DNA from: Vulcanimicrobiota bacterium
GTDB lineage: Bacteria; Vulcanimicrobiota; Vulcanimicrobiia; Vulcanimicrobiales; Vulcanimicrobiaceae
NCBI GenBank assembly: GCA_003168375.1
Contig: PMSI01000001.1
Span: forward strand, 1,860,001 to 1,924,000
Direction: 5' to 3'
DNA length: 64,000 bases
Below the pieces are notes generated by a model that worked only from the letters and a program-made list of their open reading frames with translations, did no database searches and had not been told where the DNA came from. The first letter of the stretch is position 1; every line of letters starts with the position of its first letter. A program made the position numbers and the translations under genes. Below, one piece after another: positions 48,818 to 57,756 of this stretch.

Positions 48818-49309
48818 TTAGCCGCGGCAGGGAAAGCGCGGGAACTTCGCGCCGTCGACGGCGACCCAGCCGTTGTCGGCGCCGCGGTGCGTCGCGCAGT
48901 GGACATCGTGAAGCCCGGCGACGAACGGACGCTGGCGCGGGCTGGTGAGAAAGTACTGTCCGTAGGCGAACACCGCCGCACCTCGCGGCGCGGTCACGCG
49001 GCCGTCGAGATCGTCGTTCGTCACGACCTCGACCAGCGCCGTCCGACCGTCGGCGAGCGGGATGCGTAAGGGCAGGATCTGATGCCCGCCGTGCGGTCCG
49101 GCTCGCTGCGGCCGTGACGGGCCGATCGTCGTGCCGCACACGACGACGTTGTCGACGGGCCCGTCGTGCTGTTCGGCGATCAGCGCCGCGAGCTGCGCGT
49201 TGACGCCGGCCGTGCAGGCGGACGGCACCGGAACGTCCTTCGCCGTGGCGGAACAGGCGCCGAGCGCGACCAGCGAGAGCGCGACCGCGGCGGCAAGGGT
49301 CGTACGCAT
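48818..49309 (-). CDS. DUF3465-like lipoprotein
   Basis: A 163-residue lipoprotein: signal RTTLAAAVALSLVALGAC with Cys19 in the lipobox. The mature domain has GPHGGHQILPLRIPLADGRT, APRGAAVFAYGQYFLTSP and VHCATHRGADNGWVAVDG, a pattern like DUF3465 (H-ri-l, G-Y, H-gWi---G). One disulphide (VVCGTT and FPCRG or VHCAT) is possible. Function unknown; periplasmic or outer-membrane location is expected. Divergent from the next lipoprotein gene. Confidence 0.72.
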   Translation of the reverse strand: MRTTLAAAVALSLVALGACSATAKDVPVPSACTAGVNAQLAALIAEQHDGPVDNVVVCGTTIGPSRPQRAGPHGGHQILPLRIPLADGRTALVEVVTNDDLDGRVTAPRGAAVFAYGQYFLTSPRQRPFVAGLHDVHCATHRGADNGWVAVDGAKFPRFPCRG

Positions 49310-49374
49310 GCGGGGCGGGTTCGCTCGCCGTGCGGCAAGGGCCCTCGCGCCGGTCGAGACAATGCAGCGCAGAG

Positions 49375-49842
49375 ATGCGCGGGGAACGTCTCCTTCAAAT
49401 CGCGGGGCTGGCGGTCGCGGCGGTCGTGCTGGGTGGCTGCGGCGGGGCGCGTCACACCCACGCTGCCGGCCCGCGCGCGACGGTCGTCGCGGCGTCGCCG
49501 CAGCGGGCCCCGCAGGACCCCGATCTGGCCGCCGTGATGGAGCGCTTCTACCAGCAGGTCGAGGGCCAGCACTGGGCGTTCGCCGACTACATGATCTCGC
49601 CGGCCTACCGGCTGGTGCTCGGGCCCGACGGCGTACGCGAGCGCTACAAAGGCCTCGCCGACCTCGACGTGACGCTGCAGCAGACGGCGGCATCGACCAT
49701 CGTCGCGACGCTGAGCGCGAAGGACAGCGCGAACCCTGCGCGCCGGCTCAGGTTCGTTGAAACGTCGCGACTGCTTTGGGACGGCGAGTATTGGACGATC
49801 GACTCGATCGCGCGCCGCGACCTCAGCCCCGGTACGCGTTGA
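49375..49842 (+). CDS. NTF2-like lipoprotein
   Basis: A 155-residue lipoprotein from ATG 49375. The signal is RGERLLQIAGLAVAAVVLGGC with Cys22. After a short linker, residues 50-150 form a SnoaL/NTF2-like cone: AAVMERFYQQVEGQHWAFAD, LVLGPDGVRERYKGLADLDV, then strands with RRLRFVETSRLLWDGEYWTI. Such domains bind small hydrophobic ligands or act as structural units. It converges on a glycosyltransferase gene with a 20-base overlap. Confidence 0.72.
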   Translation: MRGERLLQIAGLAVAAVVLGGCGGARHTHAAGPRATVVAASPQRAPQDPDLAAVMERFYQQVEGQHWAFADYMISPAYRLVLGPDGVRERYKGLADLDVTLQQTAASTIVATLSAKDSANPARRLRFVETSRLLWDGEYWTIDSIARRDLSPGTR

Positions 49843-50986
49843 GCAGGGCTTCGGTGACCGGCGCGACGCGGAAACGCTCGGCGTCGGCACGCGCGCGTTG
49901 CGCCAGCTTCGTGCGGCGCGCGTCGTCGTGCAGCAGCGCGTCGAGTGCGTCGGCGAGCGCACCTTCGTCGCCCGGGCGTACCGCGACGCCGTTCGCGCCG
50001 TCCTCGAGCCACGCGCGCACGCCGCCCACGTCGAACGCGACGACGGGCCGTCCGCGCGCGAACGCTTCGATACCGACGTAGCCGAACGGTTCCGCCCACA
50101 GCGACGGAAGCGCGACGAGCGCCGCGCCGTCGATCGCGCGCCGAATCTGCTCGGGCGGCGCCGCACCAGGCGCGTCGAGCGAGACCCCCAACCGCGTCGC
50201 ATCGTCGCGAACTTGGTCCAGCATTGGTCCGTCGCCGAAGGCGCGGACGACGGGCCGCCGTTTCGGCGCGATGCGCGCCACGGCGCGGACCAGCGCGCCG
50301 AGCCCCTTCTGCGGCACGACCCGGCCGGCGAAGACGACGGCGCGCGGCGGCGGCGTGCTGACGCGATCGACGTAGGCGTCGTCGGGGAGAGGGAGCGGGA
50401 TCACCCTCACGCGCCGCCCCGGGATCTCGTTGTGCGACGCCCGTTCCGCGAGGTACCGTGACGCGACGATCGTGGCATCGGCCGACGCGATCGCGTCGCG
50501 CAGGCGTTCGCGCCGGCGGATCAAGGTCAGCGTGCGGCGGCGCGGGCCGTACGCGCAGCCGTCGGTGAGCGAATGGACGGCGCAGGGCCGGCCGAGCTGC
50601 AGCGTGCAGATGCGGCCGCTGCGCGGGAACACGCGGTCGCCGTTGGGGCAGAACGCCCGGTGGTCGTGCACGTGGTACGCGAGCCGCGGCGCGGCGCGGA
50701 GCGCCTCGACGATCCCCGCGTCCATCACGTTATGCGCGACCGCGACGTCGGGAGCGAACCCGGCCAGCGCCCGCAGCGCCTCCGCGCGCGCCGCCGTCCC
50801 GGGCGCGTCGTGCTCGTCGGCCCAACCGATCTGCTCGCCGGTGACGCCGCGCGGCAGCGCGCCGAGTTCGCGCGCCAGGACATGGACGTGAGCGCCGCGG
50901 GCGACCAGCGCCGGCAGGACGATCTCCAGGTAGCGCTCCATCCCGCCCGCGGGATCGAGGCGCTCGACCGCGACGAGGATCCGCAT
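49823..50986 (-). CDS. GT4-family glycosyltransferase
   Basis: A 387-residue GT-B enzyme. The N-terminal Rossmann starts RILVAVERLDPAGGMERYLE. AVAHNVMDAGIVEALRAAPR and YHVHDHRAFCPNGDRVFPRS are acceptor-side features, the latter typical of GT4 enzymes with a small Cys cluster. The donor side has VVFAGRVVPQKGLGALVRAV and the E-x7-E motif SLWAEPFGYVGIEAFARGRP. It transfers a sugar from a nucleotide donor, probably in surface polysaccharide assembly. Last of a four-gene leftward operon, with one-base overlap (TGATG). Confidence 0.92.
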   Translation of the reverse strand: MRILVAVERLDPAGGMERYLEIVLPALVARGAHVHVLARELGALPRGVTGEQIGWADEHDAPGTAARAEALRALAGFAPDVAVAHNVMDAGIVEALRAAPRLAYHVHDHRAFCPNGDRVFPRSGRICTLQLGRPCAVHSLTDGCAYGPRRRTLTLIRRRERLRDAIASADATIVASRYLAERASHNEIPGRRVRVIPLPLPDDAYVDRVSTPPPRAVVFAGRVVPQKGLGALVRAVARIAPKRRPVVRAFGDGPMLDQVRDDATRLGVSLDAPGAAPPEQIRRAIDGAALVALPSLWAEPFGYVGIEAFARGRPVVAFDVGGVRAWLEDGANGVAVRPGDEGALADALDALLHDDARRTKLAQRARADAERFRVAPVTEALLNAYRG

Positions 50987-52071
50987 CAGCGCTCCGCGGC
51001 CATCGCCCGCGCGTACGCCTCGAGCGTCGCTTCGCCGGTGCGCCGCCAGGTGTACGTGCCGAGCCGGCGTTCGAGCCCGTCGCCGCGGTCGCGCGGCCCG
51101 CGCTCGAGCGCGTGCAGCACCGCGGCGCGAATCGTCGCGGGATCGGCAGGATCGGCGTAGTCGACGTCGGGACCGAAGTATTCGCGCTCGCAGCCACGCT
51201 CGCCGACGACGACACGCGCGCCGGTCGCGGCTGCTTCGAGCGACGCGAGCCCAGGACTCTCCAGCCACGACGGATGCGCGTGCACTGCCGCACCGCCCAT
51301 CATGCGCACGACCTCGTCGTGCGTGACATGGTCGACGAATCGCGTGCGCGCGCTCGCCCAGCGCCGGCAGAGCGCGAGATAGCGCGGATCGTAGGCGTTT
51401 CCGACGATCGTCACGTCGACGTCGACGTCGCGAAGCGCGTACAGCAGCGCGGCTTGATTCTTCTTCGGTTCGACGCGCCCGGCGCAGAGCACGCCGGCGC
51501 GCGTGCGGTGCCGCTCGAACGCGAAGGCGTCGTCGTCGACGCCGAGCGGCGCGACCACGAACGGGACGCGCGCGGCGCGCAGGCGCTCGCCGTAAAGGTA
51601 CGCTTCGACCTCACTCGCCGGCAGCACGACGTCGGCGGCGAGCACGAGCGCGCGCTGGGCTTCGAGGCGACGGTCGGCGTTGCGCGCGACGCTTCCTCGC
51701 CACGGAAGTTGCGCCTCGACGCGGTGCAGCGCCGCCAGCCTGCGCTCCGTCTCGGCGACGCTGGGAGACGCGAGCGCGCGCTCGACATGCGGGGCGGTTG
51801 CGAAGAAGGCGCGGAGATCGAGCCAGATCGGCGAGAGCACGAGCGGCGCGCGGTGCGCGCGGATCGCATTGATCTGGCGCTGCGCCGTGGAGGGCTCGAA
51901 GATGCCGAAAACGTGCGCCACGTCGTAGCCGCGCGGATCCGGCGCATCGGTCGCGACGAGCTCGGCGTCCGCCCCGAGCGCGCGCAGCGCGGTAGCCGTG
52001 CGCTCCGCGTGGACGAGGTCGCCGCCGGGTTTCGCCGGTGCGTCGGGCCGCACGACGAGCAACGCCCTCAC
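50986..52071 (-). CDS. GT4-family glycosyltransferase
   Basis: A 361-residue GT-B enzyme from GTG 52071. RALLVVRPDAPAKPGGDLVH is the N-terminal nucleotide fold. GVLCAGRVEPKKNQAALLYA is the donor-domain start, and HPSWLESPGLASLEAAATGA the Glu-containing donor site. It differs from its neighbours, so the operon probably builds a heteropolymer one sugar at a time. The start overlaps the upstream gene's stop (GTGA). Confidence 0.9.
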   Translation of the reverse strand: MRALLVVRPDAPAKPGGDLVHAERTATALRALGADAELVATDAPDPRGYDVAHVFGIFEPSTAQRQINAIRAHRAPLVLSPIWLDLRAFFATAPHVERALASPSVAETERRLAALHRVEAQLPWRGSVARNADRRLEAQRALVLAADVVLPASEVEAYLYGERLRAARVPFVVAPLGVDDDAFAFERHRTRAGVLCAGRVEPKKNQAALLYALRDVDVDVTIVGNAYDPRYLALCRRWASARTRFVDHVTHDEVVRMMGGAAVHAHPSWLESPGLASLEAAATGARVVVGERGCEREYFGPDVDYADPADPATIRAAVLHALERGPRDRGDGLERRLGTYTWRRTGEATLEAYARAMAAER

Positions 52072-53093
52072 GGCAGGGCCGCGACCTCGCTCAGCACGGC
52101 CAGCGTCTGCGCGGTACAGCGTTCCCACGAGAACGCGGTCGCGCGCGCCGGGCCGCCCGCTGCCAGCGCGGCGCGCGCGCCATCGTCGGCGAACAGCGCG
52201 CGCAGCGCGGTCGCCCATGCGCCGGCGTCGTAGGCGTCATCGAGCCAAGCCGCGGCGTCGCCGCCGACCTCGGGGAGCGCGCCGGCGCGCGCGGCCAGCG
52301 CCGGCGCGCCGCACGCCATCGCCTCGAGCAGCGGAAAGCCGAAGCCTTCGTAGGTCGACGGCACCGCCACGAGCGCGGCGCCCCGGTACAGCGCGACCAG
52401 CGTCGCGTCGTCGCGCGCGTCGACGACGACCCCGCCGCGCGGAAGCGAGGGCGGCTTGCGCGTGAACGCCAGCGCGACGTCGCCGTCCGGGAACGCCCGC
52501 CCGAACGCCTCGATCAGCGTCCTCGTGTTCTTGCGCTCGTCGTGTGCGCCGACGTGCAGGACGTAGCGCTTCCCGTCGAGCCCCGGCGGTAGACCGGCGG
52601 GCGGACCCGGCGTGAAGACGGGGTCGGCGGCGAGCGGCGTGACGGTGATCCGCCCGGCGTCGACGCCAAGCCAGCGCTCGACCTCGCCGGCCGTGAACCG
52701 CGACTGCACGAGGATTCGGCGCGCGGTGTTCGCGGTTGCGAGAAACGGGTTCTGTTCCCTCGCGCGCCGCCGCGGGTCGCCGTTCGGGAACGCGAAGGGC
52801 GCCGCGTCGTGCACCGTCGCGACGGCGGGCACGTCGGTGCGCAGAAACGTACCGTTCCACGGAAACCACACCACGCCGGCGTCGCGTGGGATACGGCGCG
52901 CGACGGTGACCGCGTCGGCACCGACCGCGCGGGCGACGGCGCCGCGCTTCGGCCACAGATCGCGAACCACGAACGTCCAGCGGAAACGCGGGTCGTGCAG
53001 CGCGCGCGAAAGCACCGCGCGCGCATAGCGTCCGATTCCGCGGTCGTCGCGCGCGAGGTTGTGCGCGTCGACCGCGACGTGCACCGCGCTCAC
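52068..53093 (-). CDS. GT4-family glycosyltransferase (WfgS/mannosyltransferase-like)
   Basis: A 341-residue GT4 enzyme from GTG 53093. VAVDAHNLARDDRGIGRYAR has the GIGRY element of GT4 mannosyltransferase-type enzymes. AVATVHDAAPFAFPNGDPRR, VLHVGAHDERKNTRTLIEAF and VPSTYEGFGFPLLEAMACGA (E-x7-E) complete the GT-B core. Sugar specificity is not predictable. GTGA overlap with the TonB-like gene upstream. Confidence 0.92.
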   Translation of the reverse strand: MSAVHVAVDAHNLARDDRGIGRYARAVLSRALHDPRFRWTFVVRDLWPKRGAVARAVGADAVTVARRIPRDAGVVWFPWNGTFLRTDVPAVATVHDAAPFAFPNGDPRRRAREQNPFLATANTARRILVQSRFTAGEVERWLGVDAGRITVTPLAADPVFTPGPPAGLPPGLDGKRYVLHVGAHDERKNTRTLIEAFGRAFPDGDVALAFTRKPPSLPRGGVVVDARDDATLVALYRGAALVAVPSTYEGFGFPLLEAMACGAPALAARAGALPEVGGDAAAWLDDAYDAGAWATALRALFADDGARAALAAGGPARATAFSWERCTAQTLAVLSEVAALP

Positions 53094-53908
53094 CCGCGGT
53101 TCTTCGGGCAGTCCGGAAGGTCGGTGTACCCGCTCGAATTCGAGTGCTTCAGGATGTACTGCACCAGCGGCGGATACCCGGAGACGTCGCTGCCGGGCGG
53201 CGGGTTCTGCAGGGTGATATCGAAGTTGCCCTTGCGCAAATTCGTGTCCGACCACGGATCGGTCTGCTCGCCGTTCGGATAGACCCACTTGTACGGAAAC
53301 TCGGCGACCTCGGTGTGCCCGTCGGGAAAGTACACCGTCGCGCGGACCGTCTCGGTCGCCGTTCCGTTCGAGTAGTGCGGCGGCCCGTGCGGCCGGAACT
53401 CGACGAAACCACATGGCGCGTTCGCATTCACGGCGCCGTTTCCGTTGCCGGTCTGCCCGGTCCCGTTGGCGCCGAGACCCTCGCCCACGCCCGGCCGGTC
53501 GCCGCTGCCCTGACGGGTCGAGGTGCCGGTCCCCGATCCCGCGGCGTTCGGGTTGGCGTGCGCTCCGCTCGGGGCTTTCGCGATCGCCTTGTGCGCGCCG
53601 CCCCCGCGCCGCCGCGCCGGGCGTCCCTTGGCACGGCCGGCGATCTGTTGCACCGGCGCCGGCGTGCTGCGCGGCGGCGGCGTGATGCGCGGCTCAGGCG
53701 TCGGCGGTGGGGTGGGGTGGGGCGTCGGGGTGGCGCGCGGCGTGGGGCGCGCCGTCTCGATCGCGATACGCGTCGTCACCGCTTCGCTCTCCGTGTTGCC
53801 GGGGCGCGCGGGGCCGTGCAGGAGGCCGAGGATGACCTCATGCAGCGCGATTGCGATCGCTATCGCGACGATGAGGCGGTCGCGGTAGCGCCGGACGTCG
53901 ATCACCAT
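53090..53908 (-). CDS. TonB-like proline-rich membrane-anchored protein
   Basis: A 272-residue protein. One N-terminal membrane helix (DRLIVAIAIAIALHEVILGL) follows a basic segment. A proline/threonine-rich stretch (about 50-85) and a Gly/Asn-rich linker come next. The C-terminal globular domain (FRPHGPPHYSNGTATETVRA onward, with three Cys) resembles TonB only in general layout; the classical YP motif is not evident. It may span the periplasm and energise or scaffold an envelope process. First gene of the operon with three glycosyltransferases. Confidence 0.65.
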   Translation of the reverse strand: MVIDVRRYRDRLIVAIAIAIALHEVILGLLHGPARPGNTESEAVTTRIAIETARPTPRATPTPHPTPPPTPEPRITPPPRSTPAPVQQIAGRAKGRPARRRGGGAHKAIAKAPSGAHANPNAAGSGTGTSTRQGSGDRPGVGEGLGANGTGQTGNGNGAVNANAPCGFVEFRPHGPPHYSNGTATETVRATVYFPDGHTEVAEFPYKWVYPNGEQTDPWSDTNLRKGNFDITLQNPPPGSDVSGYPPLVQYILKHSNSSGYTDLPDCPKNRG

Positions 53909-53926
53909 CAGCGTTGTTCGCCGGGA

Positions 53927-53954
53927 CGAAAAAGCCACCCGGGGCGGGGTGGCT
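53927..53954 (-). terminator. intrinsic terminator of the small secreted protein gene
   Basis: On the minus strand AGCCACCC, loop CGCCCC, GGGTGGCT, followed by TTTTTCGTC: an 8-bp stem and a five-base T run, 38 bases after the stop of the 94-residue protein. Confidence 0.85.
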
Positions 53955-53992
53955 CGAACGTCATTGTTCCCGTCAGCAGTCTCGTACGTCGC

Positions 53993-54277
53993 TCACCGGT
54001 TCGCGTTGTACCAGGCCTGGACTTGCCGGTCGCTCGGATAGTATCCGTGTTGGCGGTAGAAATACGAGCGATAGGACGCTTGCCGGCGCGCCGCCGAGCT
54101 CTGCTCTGCGCGCTTCTGGCGCACCTTGTGGTTGTAGTTCGTGACCAGCACCGCCGCCGCAGCGCCGCCGATGATGATGTTGCGCGTGCTGGCTGCACCG
54201 TCAGCCAACGCCGGCGCCAACGCCCCGAAAGTCATGGTCGCGGCGAGCACGCTCGCCGTAAAGATCTTACCGTTCAT
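53993..54277 (-). CDS. small secreted protein
   Basis: A 94-residue protein with CAGGAG upstream of the ATG. The signal peptide is GKIFTASVLAATMTFGALAP with ALADG cleavage. A glycine/alanine hydrophobic stretch (NIIIGGAAAAVLVTNYNHKV) follows, and a basic, aromatic C-terminus (SYRSYFYRQHGYYPSDRQVQ AWYNANR, split here at 20). It resembles YXWGXW or 'GIY' small periplasmic proteins of unknown role. It has its own terminator, so it is monocistronic. Confidence 0.75.
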   Translation of the reverse strand: MNGKIFTASVLAATMTFGALAPALADGAASTRNIIIGGAAAAVLVTNYNHKVRQKRAEQSSAARRQASYRSYFYRQHGYYPSDRQVQAWYNANR

Positions 54278-54406
54278 AGCGTCTCCTGTTTTCCCCGAAC
54301 GGGGAACGATTCCACAAAGGCAACGCGTCGCGGTCCGCTATGGGTTCCCAAGCAAGCGTGATCGGCGTCGCAGGCGATGTGCCGGAAAGGGCGAAGCGGG
54401 CGAGCC

Positions 54407-54925
54407 GTGACCGCGCCGATCGAACGTCTGATCCGGGCGATCCCGGACTTTCCGATTCCCGGGATCCTCTTCCGCGACATCACCCCGCTGCTCGCCGATC
54501 CCGAGGGCTTCAAGGCAACGATCGACCTCTTCGTCGAGCGCTATCGGGACGCCAAAGTGGAGGCGGTCGTGGGGATCGAGGCCCGCGGCTACATGCTGGG
54601 CGCCCCGGTCGCCTACGCGCTTGGCGCGGGGTTCGTTCCGGTCCGCAAGCCCGGCAAGCTCCCGGGCGAGAAGTTCAGCGAAGAGTACGCGCTGGAGTAC
54701 GGGACCAACACGCTCGAGATCCACGCCGACGCGGTCGGGCACGGCCACCGGGTGCTGGTGATCGACGACCTCTTGGCCACCGGCGGCACGATCGCCGCGA
54801 CCTTGCGCTTGCTGGAGAAGCTCGGCGCCAACGTGGTCGGGACCGCGGTCCTGATCGAACTCGAGTTCCTCAACGGCCGCGCGGCCCTCAACGGCACCGA
54901 GCTCACGTCGTTTATCAAGTACTAG
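54407..54925 (+). CDS. apt: adenine phosphoribosyltransferase
   Basis: A 172-residue Apt. The N-terminus is the family hood ([20 protein letters not shown]). [20 protein letters not shown] and [19 protein letters not shown] cover the adenine loop. [20 protein letters not shown] is the PRPP-binding motif. It salvages adenine to AMP. The GTG start gives the normal length. It precedes rel by 71 bases; apt-rel adjacency is common and links purine salvage to (p)ppGpp metabolism. Confidence 0.96.
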   Translation: MTAPIERLIRAIPDFPIPGILFRDITPLLADPEGFKATIDLFVERYRDAKVEAVVGIEARGYMLGAPVAYALGAGFVPVRKPGKLPGEKFSEEYALEYGTNTLEIHADAVGHGHRVLVIDDLLATGGTIAATLRLLEKLGANVVGTAVLIELEFLNGRAALNGTELTSFIKY

Positions 54926-54951
54926 GCGGGGCAAGCTGCCGACTATAACCT

Positions 54952-54981
54952 TTGCGCGGGCGGGCGGGTCTCCATTAGGAT
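54952..54981 (+). promoter_or_regulatory. possible promoter of rel
   Basis: TTGCGC (54952-54957), 18-base spacer, TAGGAT (54976-54981), ending 15 bases before the rel start. The spacing is acceptable but the hexamers are imperfect; it would give an almost leaderless transcript. Confidence 0.35.
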
Positions 54982-54996
54982 AAGGCCTCCATCTTA

Positions 54997-57162
54997 ATGA
55001 CGATCGCCGACATCATCTCCAAGGTCCAGCAGTACGACCCGTCGCTGGACGGGGCGTGGCTGGAACGCGTCTACGAGGTCGCCGACCGAGCCCACGAGGG
55101 GCAGCACCGGGCCTCGGGCGAGTCCTACATCGCCCACCCGTTGGCGGTCGCCGACATCCTGGCCGACCTCGAGATGGACCGCGCAACGATCGCGGCGGCG
55201 CTCCTGCACGACGTCGTCGAGGACACGCTCCTCACCAACGAGCAGGTCGCCGGCGAGTTCGGCGCCGAGATCGCGGCGCTGGTCGACGGCGTTACCAAGC
55301 TGACCCGCATCCCGTACCAAACGAAAGAGGACGCGCAGGTAGAGAACCTGCGCAAGATGCTGCTCGCGATGGCAAAAGACATTCGCGTCATCATCATCAA
55401 ACTCGCCGACCGGCTGCACAACATGCGGACGCTCTCGGCGCTGCCGGCGGCGAAGCAACAGGCGATCGCGAGCGAGACGATCGAGATCTACGCCCCGATC
55501 GCCCACCGGCTCGGGATCTGGCGCGTGAAGTGGGATCTCGAGGACCTCTCGCTGCGGTACCTCGATCCCGACGCGTACCGCGACATCGCCGAGCGCGTCG
55601 CGAAGAAGCGCAACGAGCGCGAGGAAGCCGTTTCCCGCGTCATCAGCGAGCTGAAGACCGAGTTCGAGAACATGTCGCTCGCCGGCGACATCACCGGACG
55701 CCCGAAACACTTCTACTCGATCCACAAGAAGATGCTCAAGGGGCGCGACTTCTCGACGATCTACGATCTCACGGCGGTCCGCATCATCGTGGATTCGGTC
55801 AAGGACTGTTACGGCGCGCTCGGGCTCGTGCACGCGATGTGGAAACCGCTCCCCGGGCGGTTCAAGGACTACATCGCGATGCCCAAGCCGAACATGTACC
55901 AGTCGCTGCACACGACGGTGGTCGGTCCCGGCGGCGATCCGCTCGAGGTGCAGATTCGTACCTGGGAGATGCACCGCACGAGCGAGTACGGGATCGCGGC
56001 GCACTGGCGCTACAAAGAGGGCGGCAAGGACGCGCCGTACGAGCAGAAGCTGACCTGGCTGCGCTCGCTGCTCGAGTGGCAGAACGACATGCGTGACTCG
56101 AAGCTCTTCATGGAGAACTTGAAGATCGACCTGTTCGACAGCCAGGTCTTCATCTTCTCGCCCAAGGGCGACGTGTTCTCGATGCCGGCCGCGGCGACGC
56201 CGCTCGACTTCGCCTATCAGGTACACACCGACGTCGGCCACCACTGCGTCGGGGCGAAGGTCAACGGCAAGATCGTTCCGCTGGACTCGCACATCAAGAA
56301 CGGCGACATCGTCGAGATCCTGACGAACAAGTCGTCGCGGCCCTCGCTCGACTGGCTCTCGAGCGTCAAGACCAGCAGCGCGAAGCACAAGATCAAACAG
56401 TGGTTCCGCAAGGAGCAGAAGGAAGAGAACACGCTGCGCGGCCAGGAGGCCGTCGAGCAGGAGCTCGCGCGCGCCGGGCTGCGGACCGATCTCGCCCGCG
56501 GGGACGCGATCGACAAGGTCGCGCAGAAGCTGAACTACCGAACGCCGACCGACCTGTTCGCCGCTGTCGGCTTCGGCGACGTGACCGCGGGCAACGTCGT
56601 CGCTCGCCTGCGCGAGGATTCGAAGACCGACAACGTCGTCGAGATCGCCGCGCTGCCGCGGCCGGCCGCGAACCGCCGCGTCGCGCGCAACTCGAGCGGG
56701 ATCCGGATCGCCGGCGTCGACGACGTGCTCGTCCGTCTCTCAAAATGCTGCAGCCCGGTGCCGGGCGACCCGATCATGGGCTTCGTCACGATCGGCCGCG
56801 GCGTGAGCGTCCATCGCGCGGACTGTCCCAACACCGCCTACATGAACGAGGCGCCCGAGCGGATCCTCGAAGCGGAATGGCTCGACAAGTCGGCGCTCAC
56901 CCACTCGGTCGACATCGAGATCGAAGCCACCGACCGCAACGGCCTGTTGCAAGACGTGCTCGGAGTCGCCGCCGAGCTCAAGACGCAGATCAACTCGGTG
57001 AACGCGCGCGCCAAGCGCGACAAGAGCGCGCTGATCTCGCTCACCGCGCAGATCAGCGATCTCGACCACCTGCAGAAGCTGCTGCGCAAGCTCCAAGCGA
57101 TCAAGGACGTGCGCAACGTCTGGCGCGTGACCAAGCGCGAAGCCGCCAAAGCCAGCGGCTGA
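54997..57162 (+). CDS. rel: bifunctional (p)ppGpp synthetase/hydrolase
   Basis: A 721-residue long RSH protein. The hydrolase domain has HPLAVADILADLEMD and the intact HDVVEDT motif at about residue 71. The synthetase domain has GRDFSTIYDLTAVRIIVDSV, the RFKD substrate motif (R-x-K-D form seen in bifunctional enzymes) and YQSLHTTVVGPGGDPLEVQI. TGS follows at about 390-450 (VFIFSPKGDVFSMPAAATPL). A zinc-finger region (VRLSKCCSPVPGDPIMGF) and a C-terminal ACT domain end the protein. It should both make and degrade the alarmone. Confidence 0.97.
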   Translation: MTIADIISKVQQYDPSLDGAWLERVYEVADRAHEGQHRASGESYIAHPLAVADILADLEMDRATIAAALLHDVVEDTLLTNEQVAGEFGAEIAALVDGVTKLTRIPYQTKEDAQVENLRKMLLAMAKDIRVIIIKLADRLHNMRTLSALPAAKQQAIASETIEIYAPIAHRLGIWRVKWDLEDLSLRYLDPDAYRDIAERVAKKRNEREEAVSRVISELKTEFENMSLAGDITGRPKHFYSIHKKMLKGRDFSTIYDLTAVRIIVDSVKDCYGALGLVHAMWKPLPGRFKDYIAMPKPNMYQSLHTTVVGPGGDPLEVQIRTWEMHRTSEYGIAAHWRYKEGGKDAPYEQKLTWLRSLLEWQNDMRDSKLFMENLKIDLFDSQVFIFSPKGDVFSMPAAATPLDFAYQVHTDVGHHCVGAKVNGKIVPLDSHIKNGDIVEILTNKSSRPSLDWLSSVKTSSAKHKIKQWFRKEQKEENTLRGQEAVEQELARAGLRTDLARGDAIDKVAQKLNYRTPTDLFAAVGFGDVTAGNVVARLREDSKTDNVVEIAALPRPAANRRVARNSSGIRIAGVDDVLVRLSKCCSPVPGDPIMGFVTIGRGVSVHRADCPNTAYMNEAPERILEAEWLDKSALTHSVDIEIEATDRNGLLQDVLGVAAELKTQINSVNARAKRDKSALISLTAQISDLDHLQKLLRKLQAIKDVRNVWRVTKREAAKASG

Positions 57163-57199
57163 CCTGGCCGAATCGGACTTGACGGGAGGTGCCTCACGC

Positions 57200-57751
57200 G
57201 TGATACGCTTGCGTGAGATGTACGAATCCCGGCCTTTCATCGAACTCACGGAGTCGGAACTCATCGACGGCCGCCTGGTGCGGAAGATGAGCCCGAAGCG
57301 CCGGCATCAGTCGCTGGAGCTTCGGTGGACGCTTGCGCTCCAGGCGTGGGCCGGCGATCGCGGCGAGGCACTTCCGGAATGGCGGTACGAGTTCAAGGCG
57401 CCCGGATACAAATTCTCGACGCTGCTCCCCGACGTCGCCTACCTGTCGCGCGCGGTGCTCGACGAGCTCGGACCGGCCGGCGCGGAAAAGCCGAAGCGCG
57501 CGCCGGAGATCGTGGTCGAGATTCTCTCGGCGGGCGATGTGCAGCGCGACCTCAGCTGGAAGGTGACCGCGTACCTCGCGGCCGGAACGGCGGTGATCTT
57601 CGTCGTCGACCCGCCGAAGCGCACGGTGACAGTCCACTCCCGCGAAGAGGTCACCCGGTTCGGCCCCGGCGAGACCGTGACGCACGCGACAATGGCGGGG
57701 TTCGCGTACGCGATCGACGCGATGTTCGAGGGCCTCTACCTCGGGAAGTGA
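57200..57751 (+). CDS. Uma2 family (DUF820) endonuclease-like protein
   Basis: A 183-residue protein from GTG 57200; GGGAGG lies 12 bases upstream, and ATG 57218 is an alternative. ELIDGRLVRKMSPKRRHQSL is the Uma2 N-terminus. The PD-(D/E)XK-like core is present: LLPDVAYLSRAVLD, APEIVVEILS, and a Lys shortly after (SWKVTAYLAAGTAVIFVVDP). This fold is found in nuclease-like proteins abundant in Cyanobacteria and Deinococcus; in vivo role unknown. Convergent with the beta-barrel gene. Confidence 0.88.
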   Translation: MIRLREMYESRPFIELTESELIDGRLVRKMSPKRRHQSLELRWTLALQAWAGDRGEALPEWRYEFKAPGYKFSTLLPDVAYLSRAVLDELGPAGAEKPKRAPEIVVEILSAGDVQRDLSWKVTAYLAAGTAVIFVVDPPKRTVTVHSREEVTRFGPGETVTHATMAGFAYAIDAMFEGLYLGK

Positions 57752-57756
57752 CCGGG